Of a DNA stretch of 64,000 bases, positions 1 through 8,503 are shown piece by piece. The first letter of the stretch is position 1. The number at the start of each line of letters is the position of its first letter. This stretch comes from Nocardiopsis coralli (GTDB taxonomy: Bacteria; Actinomycetota; Actinomycetes; Streptosporangiales; Streptosporangiaceae): the NCBI RefSeq assembly GCF_014892575.1, contig NZ_JADBGI010000029.1, positions 13,694 to 77,693 on the forward strand, in the 5' to 3' direction. Under the pieces are notes generated by a model, which saw only the letters and a list, made by a program, of their open reading frames with translations, ran no database searches and was not told where the DNA came from. The position numbers and the translations under genes are program-made.

Positions 1-1188
1 AGTGGGGGAGGGAGCCTCGACCTGGTCCTGGGTACCGACCTGGTCGCGCGCCGCGCCCGTCTCCTGGGTGTCGCCCCCGAACAGGAAACCGGCCACCACG
101 GCGGACACGATGAGAACGGTCGCCGCGACGGCCGCGAGGACCACGGGCATCTTGATACGGCCGCCCTGGTCCTGATCCTCGCCCAGGGTATCCGAGACAC
201 CGTCCTGGCCTGGAGGAACGCCCGCGGCGCCGCCGGCGTCGGCCGCTTCGGCCGTGCCCGGTTCGGGAACCGCGGCCACGACGGCGGTCTGGGCCATGCC
301 CTGGAACCCGGTCGACGGGGTCGGCGGGCCCGTTCCGGCGTTGGAACGGATCACCGCAGCCGTATGAGCCACCTCACTCGCCGAGGAGGGGCGGTCGTCG
401 GGGGCCTTCTGCAGCATGGCGGAGACCAGGCCGTCGACCTCCGCGGGCACGTGCGCGGGAAGCTCCGGCGGTTCCTCGCGGGTGTGCGCGAGCGCCAGCG
501 CGACCGGGCTGTCCCCGGTGAACGGGGGCTGCCCCGCCAGGCACTCGTAGGCCACGACCCCGAGCGCGTACAGGTCGGAGGAGGAGGTCGCCGGCCGTCC
601 GGACGCCTGTTCCGGCGAGATGTACTGCGCGGTGCCCATCACCATGCCGGTCTGGGTCAGAGTGACCGACATGTCGCCTCGTGCGATCCCGAAGTCGGTC
701 AGCTTGAGCTGGTCGTCCTCGGTCACCAGCAGGTTGCCCGGCTTGATGTCGCGGTGCACCACCCCGCGTGCGTGCGCGGCCGCGAGCGCCTTGGCCGCCT
801 GGCACACGAAGTCGAGGGTGCGGTCCGGCGTCAGGTGGCCGGTCTCGCGCAGGATCTGGGAGAGCGGCTCACCGACCACCAGCTCCATGATGAGGAAGGC
901 CCGGCCTTCTTCCTCGCCGTAGTCGTAGACCTGGGCGATACCCGGGTGGGACAGGCCGGCGGTGATCCGGCCCTCGGTGCGGAACCGTTCCCGCGCCGTC
1001 GGCTCGGCCATCTGGGCCGGGTGCAGCAGCTTCACGGCCACCGGTCTGTTGAGCAGGGTGTCGGTGGCCTTCCACACCGTGCCCATGCCGCCGGAACCGA
1101 CCTGTTCCTCGAGTCGGTAGCGGTCGCTCAGCACGGTCCCCGCGAGCTCCGGGGGACCGTGACGGGAAGACGGCTCGTTGGCGCTCAC
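1..1188 (-). CDS. Ser/Thr protein kinase (PknA/PknB family), C-terminus outside window
   Basis: Membrane-anchored eukaryotic-type Ser/Thr kinase that in this operon type phosphorylates cell-division and cell-wall proteins. The 396 visible residues show the glycine loop at about 31-38, catalytic Lys53, HRD at 145-147, DFG at 165-167 and the GTAQYISPEQ segment near 185-194. A single membrane helix follows at about 350-372, then the start of an extracellular part. The start is a GTG overlapping the pbpA stop as GTGA, so the two are translationally coupled. No PASTA repeat is visible before the window ends, so PknA-like and PknB-like identities cannot be separated. The 3' end is cut by the window edge. 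Confidence 0.93.
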   Translation of the reverse strand, partial: MSANEPSSRHGPPELAGTVLSDRYRLEEQVGSGGMGTVWKATDTLLNRPVAVKLLHPAQMAEPTARERFRTEGRITAGLSHPGIAQVYDYGEEEGRAFLIMELVVGEPLSQILRETGHLTPDRTLDFVCQAAKALAAAHARGVVHRDIKPGNLLVTEDDQLKLTDFGIARGDMSVTLTQTGMVMGTAQYISPEQASGRPATSSSDLYALGVVAYECLAGQPPFTGDSPVALALAHTREEPPELPAHVPAEVDGLVSAMLQKAPDDRPSSASEVAHTAAVIRSNAGTGPPTPSTGFQGMAQTAVVAAVPEPGTAEAADAGGAAGVPPGQDGVSDTLGEDQDQGGRIKMPVVLAAVAATVLIVSAVVAGFLFGGDTQETGAARDQVGTQDQVEAPSPT

Positions 1189-2642
1189 TCCTGGACCACT
1201 GCCTCCATCATCTGACGTGCGATGGGAGCGGCGTTCTCGTTGCCGCTGCCGCCGCCGTGCTCGATCACGACCGCGACGGCGACCTCGGGGTCGTCGGCGG
1301 GCGCGAAACCGATGAACCAGTTGTGCGTGCCGTCCTCACCGCCGGTCTCGGCGGTACCGGTCTTGCCGGCGACGTCCATGCCGTCGATGGCGGCGTTGGT
1401 GCCGGAACCGCCCTGCTCCGTGACGAGCACCATCATGTCCGTCAGGGTCTGGGCGGTGCTGGCGCTGGTCGCCGTGCTGTAGGGCTGCGCCTCGGTGGAG
1501 GAGAGCGTGGACTCCCCGTTCGGCTCCTGGATCCGGTCCACGACGTAGGGCGTCATGACCTCGCCCGAGTTGGCGATGCCGGCCGAGACCATCGCCATCT
1601 GCAGCGGCGTGGCCTCGACGTTGCCCTGCCCGATGCCGGCGCGGCCGAGGACGTTGCGGTCGTCCTCCTCCGGCGCGAGGCTCGGGGTGGCCTCCAGCGG
1701 GGTCTCCAGCACCTCGTCCTGGTTGAACCCGAACGCGGTCGCCTGCTCGCTGAGCGGCGCGCCGCCCATCTCGATCGCCCAGTTGGCCATCGAGGTGTTG
1801 CAGGAGATCTGGATCGAGTGCGCCAGGCTGTCGGGCTGCCCGTTGTTGCAGGTGCCGCCCGGTGTGGCGTTGGGCAGCGGGCGCCCCAGGTCGAGGGTGT
1901 CGGGGGCGTCCATGGTGCTGTCGGCGGACGCGTCCAGGTTCTCGATCGCTGCGGCCGCGGTCACGACCTTGAAGGTCGAACCCGGGGGGTAGCGCTCGTT
2001 GAGGGCCCGGTTGAGGAGCGGCTTGCCCTCGTCCTGCTCGAGCTCGACGTAGTTGTCGACGGCGCCTTCCTGGTCGTCGATGCTCACCACGTCGTTGGCG
2101 TCGTAGGAGGGGTAGGAGACCGCGCCCAGGATCGCGCCGGTGCTCGGGTCCAGAGCGACGGCGGCGCCGTTCTTGCCCTCGTTGACGAACCCGTCGTAAC
2201 CGGCCTGCTGGACCTCGGGGTCGAGCGTGAGCTCCACGCGCGCACCGCCCGGGTCGTGCCCGGTGAGGATGTCGCGCAGGTTGCGGGCGGCGAGGCGGTC
2301 GTCGGAACCGTCCAGGAGGGAGTTCTCCGCCTCCTCGACACCGGAGGCGCCGTAGCTGCGGAACGAACCCACGATGGGTGTGTAGAGGTCCTCGCCGTTG
2401 TACATGCGCTGGTAACGGGAGGGGTCGTCCTCCTCCGAGATGTCCTCGGAGTAGGCCACCGGCTCACCCGCGACCTGGATGGGGCCGCGCTGTTCGGTGA
2501 GGCGCTCGCTGTACTGGCGGCTGTTCAGCGGGTCCTCGCGGATCGCGTCCGCCTGGAAACCCTGGATCCAGGTGGCCTGGAGCATCAGGGCGCCGAACAG
2601 GATCATGGAGAAGACGGCGAGGCGCCGGATGGGTGTGTTCAT
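1185..2642 (-). CDS. pbpA: Class B penicillin-binding protein PbpA
   Basis: Peptidoglycan transpeptidase (485 aa), partner of the RodA glycosyltransferase in the same operon. It has an N-terminal membrane anchor (about residues 7-26), a dimerisation region, and the transpeptidase motifs STFK in the context PPGSTFK, SCN in QISCNTS, and KTG in GKTGTAE. The length matches the actinobacterial PbpA family of about 490 aa. The ATG at 2642 overlaps the rodA stop by four bases (ATGA), which fixes the start; a longer open frame upstream only shadows rodA. Confidence 0.96.
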   Translation of the reverse strand: MNTPIRRLAVFSMILFGALMLQATWIQGFQADAIREDPLNSRQYSERLTEQRGPIQVAGEPVAYSEDISEEDDPSRYQRMYNGEDLYTPIVGSFRSYGASGVEEAENSLLDGSDDRLAARNLRDILTGHDPGGARVELTLDPEVQQAGYDGFVNEGKNGAAVALDPSTGAILGAVSYPSYDANDVVSIDDQEGAVDNYVELEQDEGKPLLNRALNERYPPGSTFKVVTAAAAIENLDASADSTMDAPDTLDLGRPLPNATPGGTCNNGQPDSLAHSIQISCNTSMANWAIEMGGAPLSEQATAFGFNQDEVLETPLEATPSLAPEEDDRNVLGRAGIGQGNVEATPLQMAMVSAGIANSGEVMTPYVVDRIQEPNGESTLSSTEAQPYSTATSASTAQTLTDMMVLVTEQGGSGTNAAIDGMDVAGKTGTAETGGEDGTHNWFIGFAPADDPEVAVAVVIEHGGGSGNENAAPIARQMMEAVVQE

Positions 2643-4045
2643 CGTCGGATCACCTGTGTGGCCCCCTCGTCCTGGATCGCCTTGGGCGCCGGGCGGCGCG
2701 CGTTGTCGCTCATGCGCAGCAGCAGGCCGATCATCAGCCAGCTCGCCATGAGCGCCGAACCGCCTGCGGCCAGGAACGGCGTCGTCATACCGGTCAGGGG
2801 GATGATGCGCAGCAGGCCGCCGAGCACGACGAAGACCTGGAAGCACACGACGAAGGCCAGGCCGCTCGCCAGCATCTTGATGAACAGCTCGCGGGAGGCC
2901 AGCGCGATGCGCATGCCCCGCTGCACGAGCAGGAAGATGACCACGAGGATGGCCATGAGGCCCGTCAGCCCCAGTTCCTCGGCGATCGAGGCCAGAACGA
3001 AGTCGCTGTCGGCCGCGAAGATGTTGTGCGCGTCGCCGCCGCCGAGGCCGGTGCCGAACAGGCCGCCGTAGGCCATGCCGATCTGGCCCTGCACGAGCTG
3101 GGCGCTGCCGCCGACCGCGTCGTAGACCTCCTGGTCGAAGGCGTTGAACCAGATGTTGACGCGCTGCTCGAAGTGCCAGAAGAGCTGGAAGGCCAGGGCC
3201 GCGGCCAGGACGAACACGGTGAGGCCGATGATCACCCACGACGAACGCTGGGTGGCCACGTACAGCATCGCCAGGAACGTGCCGAACAGCAGCAACGAGC
3301 TCCCGAGGTCCTTGGTGACGACCAGCAGGCCGATCGCCATGACCCAGCCCACGACCATCGGCATGAAGTCGCGGGCGCGGGGCAGGTCCAGGATCTTGAA
3401 CCGGCCGACCTTGATCTCCTTGGCCGCCAGCGACAACACCTGGCGCTTGGTGACCAGGTACGACGACAGGAAGATGACCAGGGCGATCTTGGCGAACTCC
3501 GACGGCTGGATCGTGAAGCCGCCGACGCCGATCCAGCGGCGGGCGCCGTACTCGGAGATCCCGATGACCGGGAGCATGGGGAGAGCGATGAGGACGATCG
3601 CGGCCAGCGCGCTGATGTAGGTGTAGCGCTGCAGGATCCGCGGTTCCTTGAGGAAGAACAGCAGGGCGATGCACAGGATCATGCCCACGGCCGTCCAGAC
3701 GAGCTGCATCCCGATGCCTGCGTGCTCGATGTCGCCGGAGTCAGCAGCGTCCAGGCGCCAGATCATCGCGACGCCGACCCCGTTGAGGAACAGCGCGCAC
3801 GGCAGGATCAGCGGGTCGGCGTACGGCGCGATCCAGCGCAGCGCCATGTGGGTGGCCAGTGCCATGGCGCCGAAGAGGAGTCCGTAACCCCACATGGCGC
3901 CGGGGATCTGACCGTTGAGGTTGAGGCCGGCCACGGCCATCGCCGACATCGTGATCACGATGGTCACGCAGATGAGGGCGAGTTCGGCGTTGCGCCGTTT
4001 GACCGGGGGTAGCTCGGTGGGTGCCTCGGGGGCCGCTGTGCTCAT
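2639..4045 (-). CDS. rodA: SEDS-family peptidoglycan polymerase RodA/FtsW
   Basis: Polytopic membrane protein of 468 aa that polymerises lipid II together with a class B PBP. The sequence is a run of hydrophobic helices, with the family region around KDLGSSLLLFGTF in the middle and QLVQGQIGMAYGGLFGTGLG in the large extracytoplasmic loop. The ATG at 4045 lies 4 bases after the phosphatase stop; the open frame extends further upstream but those codons lie inside pstP. It sits between pstP and pbpA, the standard actinobacterial order. Confidence 0.95.
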   Translation of the reverse strand: MSTAAPEAPTELPPVKRRNAELALICVTIVITMSAMAVAGLNLNGQIPGAMWGYGLLFGAMALATHMALRWIAPYADPLILPCALFLNGVGVAMIWRLDAADSGDIEHAGIGMQLVWTAVGMILCIALLFFLKEPRILQRYTYISALAAIVLIALPMLPVIGISEYGARRWIGVGGFTIQPSEFAKIALVIFLSSYLVTKRQVLSLAAKEIKVGRFKILDLPRARDFMPMVVGWVMAIGLLVVTKDLGSSLLLFGTFLAMLYVATQRSSWVIIGLTVFVLAAALAFQLFWHFEQRVNIWFNAFDQEVYDAVGGSAQLVQGQIGMAYGGLFGTGLGGGDAHNIFAADSDFVLASIAEELGLTGLMAILVVIFLLVQRGMRIALASRELFIKMLASGLAFVVCFQVFVVLGGLLRIIPLTGMTTPFLAAGGSALMASWLMIGLLLRMSDNARRPAPKAIQDEGATQVIRR

Positions 4046-4049
4046 GGCG

Positions 4050-5450
4050 TCACCCGGTTTCCTCGGCACCTTCGTCGGCGCCGCCGAGGGTCGTACCGCC
4101 GTCGGTGCCGGTCTCCGCGCCCGTGTCCGCACCGGTGTCGGCCTCGGGGGCGTTGTCGGCGGCGCCGGCGTTCTGGTTCTCGGCGATGCCCTCGCGGAGC
4201 GTGTCGAGGTGCTCGACCGCCTCCTGCTCGCTCTCGAACGGCACGGTGCCGTTGACGGCGTCGCGGTCGGACGTGCTCAGGGCGTCGATGCGGATGTCGC
4301 TGCTCTCGATCTCGTCGGAGAGGTCGATCCCGGCGATGTTCGTGTCGATGCCCTGGTAGACGCTGACCGTCTCCCCGTCGCTCGAGGGGCCGACGAAGTA
4401 CTGGTCCTGGACGTACTGGTTGCCGAAGTAGTAACCGACACCGGCGACCAGGGCGACCACGGCAAGGAAGACGAGGACCATCGGCCACCAGCGGCGCCGG
4501 CGGTACTCGGTCTCCTGCCCGTTGCCGCGGCCTTCGCCGTACGGGTCGCCGTAGGGCTCCCCGTAGTCGCGGTTCTCGTCCTCGACCGGGTCCATCTCGG
4601 CGGTGTCGCCGCCGTTCTCGCGCAGGTCGCGCGCGCGTCTGGCAGGGGTGTCACTGCCTTCGTCGACACCCTCGCGCCGCTGGCCGGCGGCGCCCACGAC
4701 CTGGCTCGGTCCGGCGGGGTCGGCTTCGGACTCGACGACGTCGGCGACGACCGCGGTGATGTTGTCCGGTCCGCCCCCGCGGATCGCGAGGTCGATGAGC
4801 TTGCGGGCCACGGCGTGCGGGTCGGACTCGGCCTCGAGAGTCTCGCGGATGGTCTTCTGGCTCACCACACCGCTCAGGCCGTCGGAGCAGAGGAGGTAGC
4901 GGTCGCCGACCTCGGCCTCGTTGATCGACACGTCGGGGTCGACGGGGCTCTTGCCGTCGAGCGCGCGCAGGATCAGCGAGCGCTGCGGGTGGGTGGCGAC
5001 CTCTTCTTCGGTGATCTTGCCCTCGTCGACGAGGGTCTGCACCAGGGTGTGGTCGTGGGTGATCTGCTTGAACACCTGGCCGCGCAGCAGGTAGGCGCGG
5101 GAGTCGCCGATGTGGAGGAGGGCGACGCGGCCCTCGGCCCACAGCATGGCCGTGAGCGTGGTCCCCATGTTCTCGAGCTGGGGTTCCTCCATGATCCGCT
5201 GAGAGAGCGAGGCGTTGGCCTGCACGACGGCGTTCTGGAGGACCTCGACCATCTCGTCGGATCGAGGGTTCTCGGTGTCGAGACGGCGGATCGTGGAGAT
5301 GGCGATGGAGCTCGCCACCTCACCGCCGGCGTAACCGCCCATGCCGTCGGCGACCGCGAGGAGGTGCTGGCCGGCGTAGCCGGAGTCTTCGTTGCCTTCG
5401 CGGAGGCATCCTACGTCGGAGTACGCCGCGTATCGGAGAGCGATGGTCAT
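4050..5450 (-). CDS. pstP: PP2C-type Ser/Thr phosphatase PstP
   Basis: Mn/Mg-dependent phosphatase that reverses the operon's Ser/Thr kinase. The cytoplasmic PP2C domain (about 1-240) shows the metal-binding motifs GNEDSG near the N-terminus, ADGMGGYAGGE, HIGDSRAY, CSDGLSG and GGPDNITAVV. A linker leads to one transmembrane helix (VLVFLAVVALVAGVGYYFG) and an extracytoplasmic domain. The last 40 residues are a low-complexity Asp/Gly/Thr/Glu tail, which I do not recall from other PstP proteins. The start overlaps the fhaB stop by four bases. Confidence 0.95.
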   Translation of the reverse strand: MTIALRYAAYSDVGCLREGNEDSGYAGQHLLAVADGMGGYAGGEVASSIAISTIRRLDTENPRSDEMVEVLQNAVVQANASLSQRIMEEPQLENMGTTLTAMLWAEGRVALLHIGDSRAYLLRGQVFKQITHDHTLVQTLVDEGKITEEEVATHPQRSLILRALDGKSPVDPDVSINEAEVGDRYLLCSDGLSGVVSQKTIRETLEAESDPHAVARKLIDLAIRGGGPDNITAVVADVVESEADPAGPSQVVGAAGQRREGVDEGSDTPARRARDLRENGGDTAEMDPVEDENRDYGEPYGDPYGEGRGNGQETEYRRRRWWPMVLVFLAVVALVAGVGYYFGNQYVQDQYFVGPSSDGETVSVYQGIDTNIAGIDLSDEIESSDIRIDALSTSDRDAVNGTVPFESEQEAVEHLDTLREGIAENQNAGAADNAPEADTGADTGAETGTDGGTTLGGADEGAEETG

Positions 5451-5947
5451 TTGCGCAGTTCCAGGACGGTTTTGCCGATACGGATGGGCTGACCCACCGT
5501 GATGGGCTGGGGGCGATTCAGCTTCTGCTGGCCGAGGTAGGTGCCGTTCGTCGAGTTGAGATCTTCCACGAACCAGCGGCCGTTGTCGGAGTAGACGCGT
5601 GCGTGGCGTCCCGAGGCGTAGTCATCGGTGATGACCAGGGTCGAGTCGGGCGCGCGTCCGATGAGGATGGGCTGGGAGCCGAGGTCGACGGTGGTCCCTG
5701 AGAGGGGCCCCTGGGTCACGGCGAGGACCGTGGGCTCGTTGCGTCGAGAGCGCGAGGGCCGCGACGACTGGGAGGACGCGCTCCGGCGAGGAGCGGGGCG
5801 CGCCGAGGGGCTGGGCTTCTTCTTGCCCTTCTTCTTTTTCTTCGGCCCGAACAGGTCGGTGTTGATGACCCCGACCGCCATGAGGACGAAGAGCCAAAGC
5901 ACCACGAGGTACGCGACCTTGATCAATATGAGTGTCAAGTTGGACAT
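5447..5947 (-). CDS. fhaB: FHA-domain protein FhaB (FipA-like)
   Basis: Phosphothreonine-binding adaptor of 166 aa in the growth/division operon. It has an N-terminal membrane helix (about 3-26), a lysine-rich stretch following LFGPKKKKK, a Ser/Arg-rich linker, and a C-terminal FHA domain with GRAPDS, SGRHARV and LNSTNGTYLG. The ATG at 5947 was chosen because the helix begins right after it and upstream codons have no conserved character. Homologues (FipA in mycobacteria) bind phosphorylated FtsZ/FtsQ complexes; that role is inferred here. Confidence 0.93.
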   Translation of the reverse strand: MSNLTLILIKVAYLVVLWLFVLMAVGVINTDLFGPKKKKKGKKKPSPSARPAPRRSASSQSSRPSRSRRNEPTVLAVTQGPLSGTTVDLGSQPILIGRAPDSTLVITDDYASGRHARVYSDNGRWFVEDLNSTNGTYLGQQKLNRPQPITVGQPIRIGKTVLELRK

Positions 5948-6243
5948 CGAACTGCTCTTCAGCCCCTGTCGTGCTCCGGCCATGGTGGCGGGCCTGCGCG
6001 CCGCCACCGCTTCTTCCCCACCTTCGGGTCGGTGAGTGGTCGAGTTACCTGCTTCCGCACCCGTCGGGTAGCGGACAGTGTGCCCGATGGGTCGGGTCTT
6101 CGCGGAGACTACCCGCCCGGACGGATATCCGACAGCGGGTCCTGTCCCCGCCCCCGGCCCGGGGCCCGACCTGTCAGACGCCGACGGAACGCTGTTGGTT
6201 GCGAATCGGCGGCTCTGACGGTCGTTGCCGAGCCCGGTGCAGG

Positions 6244-7011
6244 TCAGTCCCTACGGAACGTCATCGTCGTGCGGCCCAGGCTGATCCGGCTGCCGTCGAC
6301 GAGACGGACCTGACCCACCTGCTGGCCGTTGACGAAGGTGCCGTTGGTCGAGCCCTTGTCGACCAGGACGGCCTCGTCACCGTCGAGACGGATCTCGACG
6401 TGGTGTCGGGACACCCCGTTGTCCACCAGTCGGAGGTCGCAGTCGGTGCCGCGGCCCAGAAGGGTGACGGGTGTGGTCAGTTCGAAGGACTGCTGCATGC
6501 CATGGCTGGCGATGCTGCCCTCGGCGGTGGCACCGCCGGGGGAGATCAGCAGGCGGGGCCGGCCGGTCTGCTGCGGGCCGCTGCCCTGGCCGGGCTCGCC
6601 GACCGGCTGGCGGACCTCGCCGTCCTTGTCGATCATGCTGCCGCGGACGACGCCGGACCGGATGCGGAAGCGCCCGGTCTTGAGGCCATCGTCCGACCGG
6701 AAATGGACACGGACCGGACCGACGAAGGAGTAACCCTGTTCGGTCGCGTAGTCGCGTGCCAGCTTCGACAGTTCCTGACCGAGGCTGTCGGCGTAGACCT
6801 CCAGGCGCTCCTTGTCGCTGGCCGAGAGTTCCACGATGAAGTCGTTCGGGACCAGGGTCCGGCCCTGGGCGACGATCGCGGCGCGTTCGTCCATCTCCCT
6901 CTGGACGGCACTCGCCACCTCGACCGGTTGGAGCTCCGACTTGAAGGCCATCGCGAAGGTGCCTTCGATCATGCCCTCAAGCCTGCGCTCGAAGCGTTGG
7001 AGCACTCCCAC
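6244..7011 (-). CDS. fhaA: FHA-domain protein FhaA (DUF3662 + FHA)
   Basis: 255-aa phosphopeptide-binding regulator. The N-terminal DUF3662 region (about 1-125, starting VGVLQRFERRLEG) is followed by a short linker and a C-terminal FHA domain with LLGRGTDCDLRL, VSRHHVEI and KGSTNGTFVN. Mycobacterial FhaA is about twice as long because of a longer linker. GTG at 7011 is preferred over an ATG eight codons upstream because GGAGG stands six bases before it and the conserved sequence begins there. A 296-base gap to fhaB may hold a separate promoter. Confidence 0.92.
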   Translation of the reverse strand: MGVLQRFERRLEGMIEGTFAMAFKSELQPVEVASAVQREMDERAAIVAQGRTLVPNDFIVELSASDKERLEVYADSLGQELSKLARDYATEQGYSFVGPVRVHFRSDDGLKTGRFRIRSGVVRGSMIDKDGEVRQPVGEPGQGSGPQQTGRPRLLISPGGATAEGSIASHGMQQSFELTTPVTLLGRGTDCDLRLVDNGVSRHHVEIRLDGDEAVLVDKGSTNGTFVNGQQVGQVRLVDGSRISLGRTTMTFRRD

Positions 7012-7149
7012 GAGGTACCTCCCTTTGTACTCCACTCCGTATGTGTAAACGATCGTAACCGGGCTCGGGTCCCCCTGCTTTCAGTCGCACCCCCCGGAGC
7101 GCTGCCCTCCGGCGACGAGTGGCAGGTGGGGGATGGTCGTAAACGAGTG

Positions 7150-7178
7150 TGCAAGTCACCTTCAGGCCGTGCTAGCCT
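7150..7178 (+). promoter_or_regulatory. Candidate promoter of tRNA-Leu
   Basis: A TAGCCT -10 hexamer (7173-7178) is preceded by TGCAAG at 17 bases. Transcription would start about 65 bases before the tRNA. The -35 is a poor match, so this is a weak call. Confidence 0.35.
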
Positions 7179-7249
7179 TGTTCACGTCGCAAGGGGGACG
7201 GGCCGGAAAGGCCCTGACACCGGCACACACAACATGATGGTTGTCACCC

Positions 7250-7335
7250 GGGCGGGTGGCGGAACGGTAGACGCGCACGGTTCAGGTCCGTGTGTCCGAA
7301 AGGACGTGAGGGTTCAAATCCCTCCTCGCCCACCA
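7250..7335 (+). tRNA. tRNA-Leu (anticodon CAG)
   Basis: 86-nt class II tRNA. The acceptor stem GGGCGGG pairs with CTCGCCC, the anticodon loop reads TTCAGGT (CAG, decodes CUG), there is a long variable arm, and the T arm is GGTTCAAATCC. The 3' CCA is encoded. In other actinobacteria this tRNA also stands upstream of the fhaA operon. Confidence 0.97.
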
Positions 7336-7337
7336 TG

Positions 7338-7382
7338 ATCCCGCGGGGTCGGTCCCAGACCGTACACCCCGCGGGATTTTTT
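7338..7382 (+). terminator. Rho-independent terminator of tRNA-Leu
   Basis: A perfect 12-bp stem (7338-7349 with 7366-7377) is followed by six T. It is one of the few hairpins in this window with a real T tract. Confidence 0.92.
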
Positions 7383-7467
7383 GTGTACGCCCGAGGGTGC
7401 GTGCGCCCCGCCGCACAGGAGAAGGGGCCGGGCCCACGGCCCGACCCCTCGTGTTCTCAGTACGCGA

Positions 7468-8010
7468 TCAGGGGTTGAGTACGGTCTCGAGCTCCTCGAA
7501 ACGCTCGATCTCGCAGCCGTTCTGCTGGTTGAACTCGGTGTCGATCTCGGTCCCGTGCACGTGGCCGGTCACGTGGGCCTGTTCGGGCCCGCCGATCTGC
7601 ATGGTGCACGCCATGTCGCTGGTGTCGAGGGTGAACGGCTCCTCGCCGGCCTCCTCGATCTGGGCACAGGCGGCCTCGGCGTCGGGGTGGTCCCCGCCTT
7701 CCGGGCCGCAGGTGAGCGTGTACGTGCCCTCCTCGAAGCCCTCGCGGGGCTCCAGGGCCTCGTCTCCACTCAGGGAACGTTCGATGGTCAGCTCGACCTC
7801 GGCGTCACCGGACGCCTCTCCGTCGGCTTCGTCTTCGGCGTCGTCGCCGCCGTCGTTCTCGGGGGCTTCGGTCGATTCGCCGTTGTCGTTGTCGGGGGCG
7901 GGCGCACTCACCTCGGAAGAATCGTTGCCGCAGGCCGTGATGAGCAGGCCGAGGGCTGCGAGGGCGGCGAGGCGGGTCGGCAGCGCGGTCGCGAAGGTGT
8001 GCATACGCAT
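7468..8010 (-). CDS. Subtilisin-inhibitor-like (SSI) lipoprotein
   Basis: Exported lipoprotein, probably a protease inhibitor. The 180-aa sequence has a signal peptide ending in the lipobox LITAC, a long Asp/Glu/Asn-rich spacer (about residues 35-80), then an SSI-like domain: TYTLTCGPEGG, HPDAEAAC, GGPEQAHVTG and EFNQQNGCEI, with the cysteines expected for the two disulfides. SSI proteins inhibit serine proteases through an exposed loop near the second disulfide. The start could also be the ATG at 8004, two codons in. It is divergent from the rhodanese gene. Confidence 0.85.
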   Translation of the reverse strand: MRMHTFATALPTRLAALAALGLLITACGNDSSEVSAPAPDNDNGESTEAPENDGGDDAEDEADGEASGDAEVELTIERSLSGDEALEPREGFEEGTYTLTCGPEGGDHPDAEAACAQIEEAGEEPFTLDTSDMACTMQIGGPEQAHVTGHVHGTEIDTEFNQQNGCEIERFEELETVLNP

Positions 8011-8094
8011 GTGTCTTGGACGTGCACCCACGGCGATACGGTTCCCACCGGGCGCAGTTTTTTTCACGACCCGTACAACAGGGGGAACACGAAC

Positions 8095-8427
8095 ATGTTC
8101 GGCAGTGACATTCCCGAGGTCGCGGCCTCCGACGTACCGGAGAACGCCTACCTCCTCGACGTCCGCGAGAACGACGAGTGGGACGCCGGCCACGCGCCCG
8201 GCGCCGTCCACATCCCGCTCGGCACCCTGGGCGACCGTGCCGCCGAGGTGCCGCAGGACCAGAAGGTCTACGTGATCTGCCGCTCCGGCGGACGGTCCGG
8301 ACAGGCCGCGATGGCGCTCAACCAGGCCGGGTGGGACGCCGTCAACGTGGCCGGGGGCATGCAGGACTGGGCCGGTTCCGAGCGTGAGATGGAGTCCACC
8401 GGCGGTGACGATCCGCGCGTGATCTGA
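8095..8427 (+). CDS. Rhodanese-like domain protein
   Basis: Single-domain sulfurtransferase-type protein of 110 aa. It has DVRENDEWDAGHAPGAVHIP, characteristic of rhodaneses, and the active-site loop CRSGGRSGQ with the catalytic Cys at about residue 62. It probably carries persulfide sulfur or acts in redox homeostasis; the substrate is unknown. The ATG at 8095 is preceded by GGGGGAA with proper spacing. It stands alone, followed by a perfect hairpin. Confidence 0.9.
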   Translation: MFGSDIPEVAASDVPENAYLLDVRENDEWDAGHAPGAVHIPLGTLGDRAAEVPQDQKVYVICRSGGRSGQAAMALNQAGWDAVNVAGGMQDWAGSEREMESTGGDDPRVI

Positions 8428-8467
8428 CCGATTTCGGTGGCCGATTCCCACCGATTACGCAAAGGCC

Positions 8468-8493
8468 TGCCACTCGGGCGCCCCCGAGTGGCA
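8468..8493. repeat. Perfect 11-bp inverted repeat between rhodanese and kinase genes
   Basis: TGCCACTCGGG (8468-8478) and its exact complement (8483-8493) are separated by four bases. No T tract follows. It starts 40 bases after the rhodanese stop and ends 10 bases before the kinase GTG, so it may terminate the first, or regulate or block translation of the second. Confidence 0.6.
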
Positions 8494-8503
8494 CTATGAC
8501 CGC

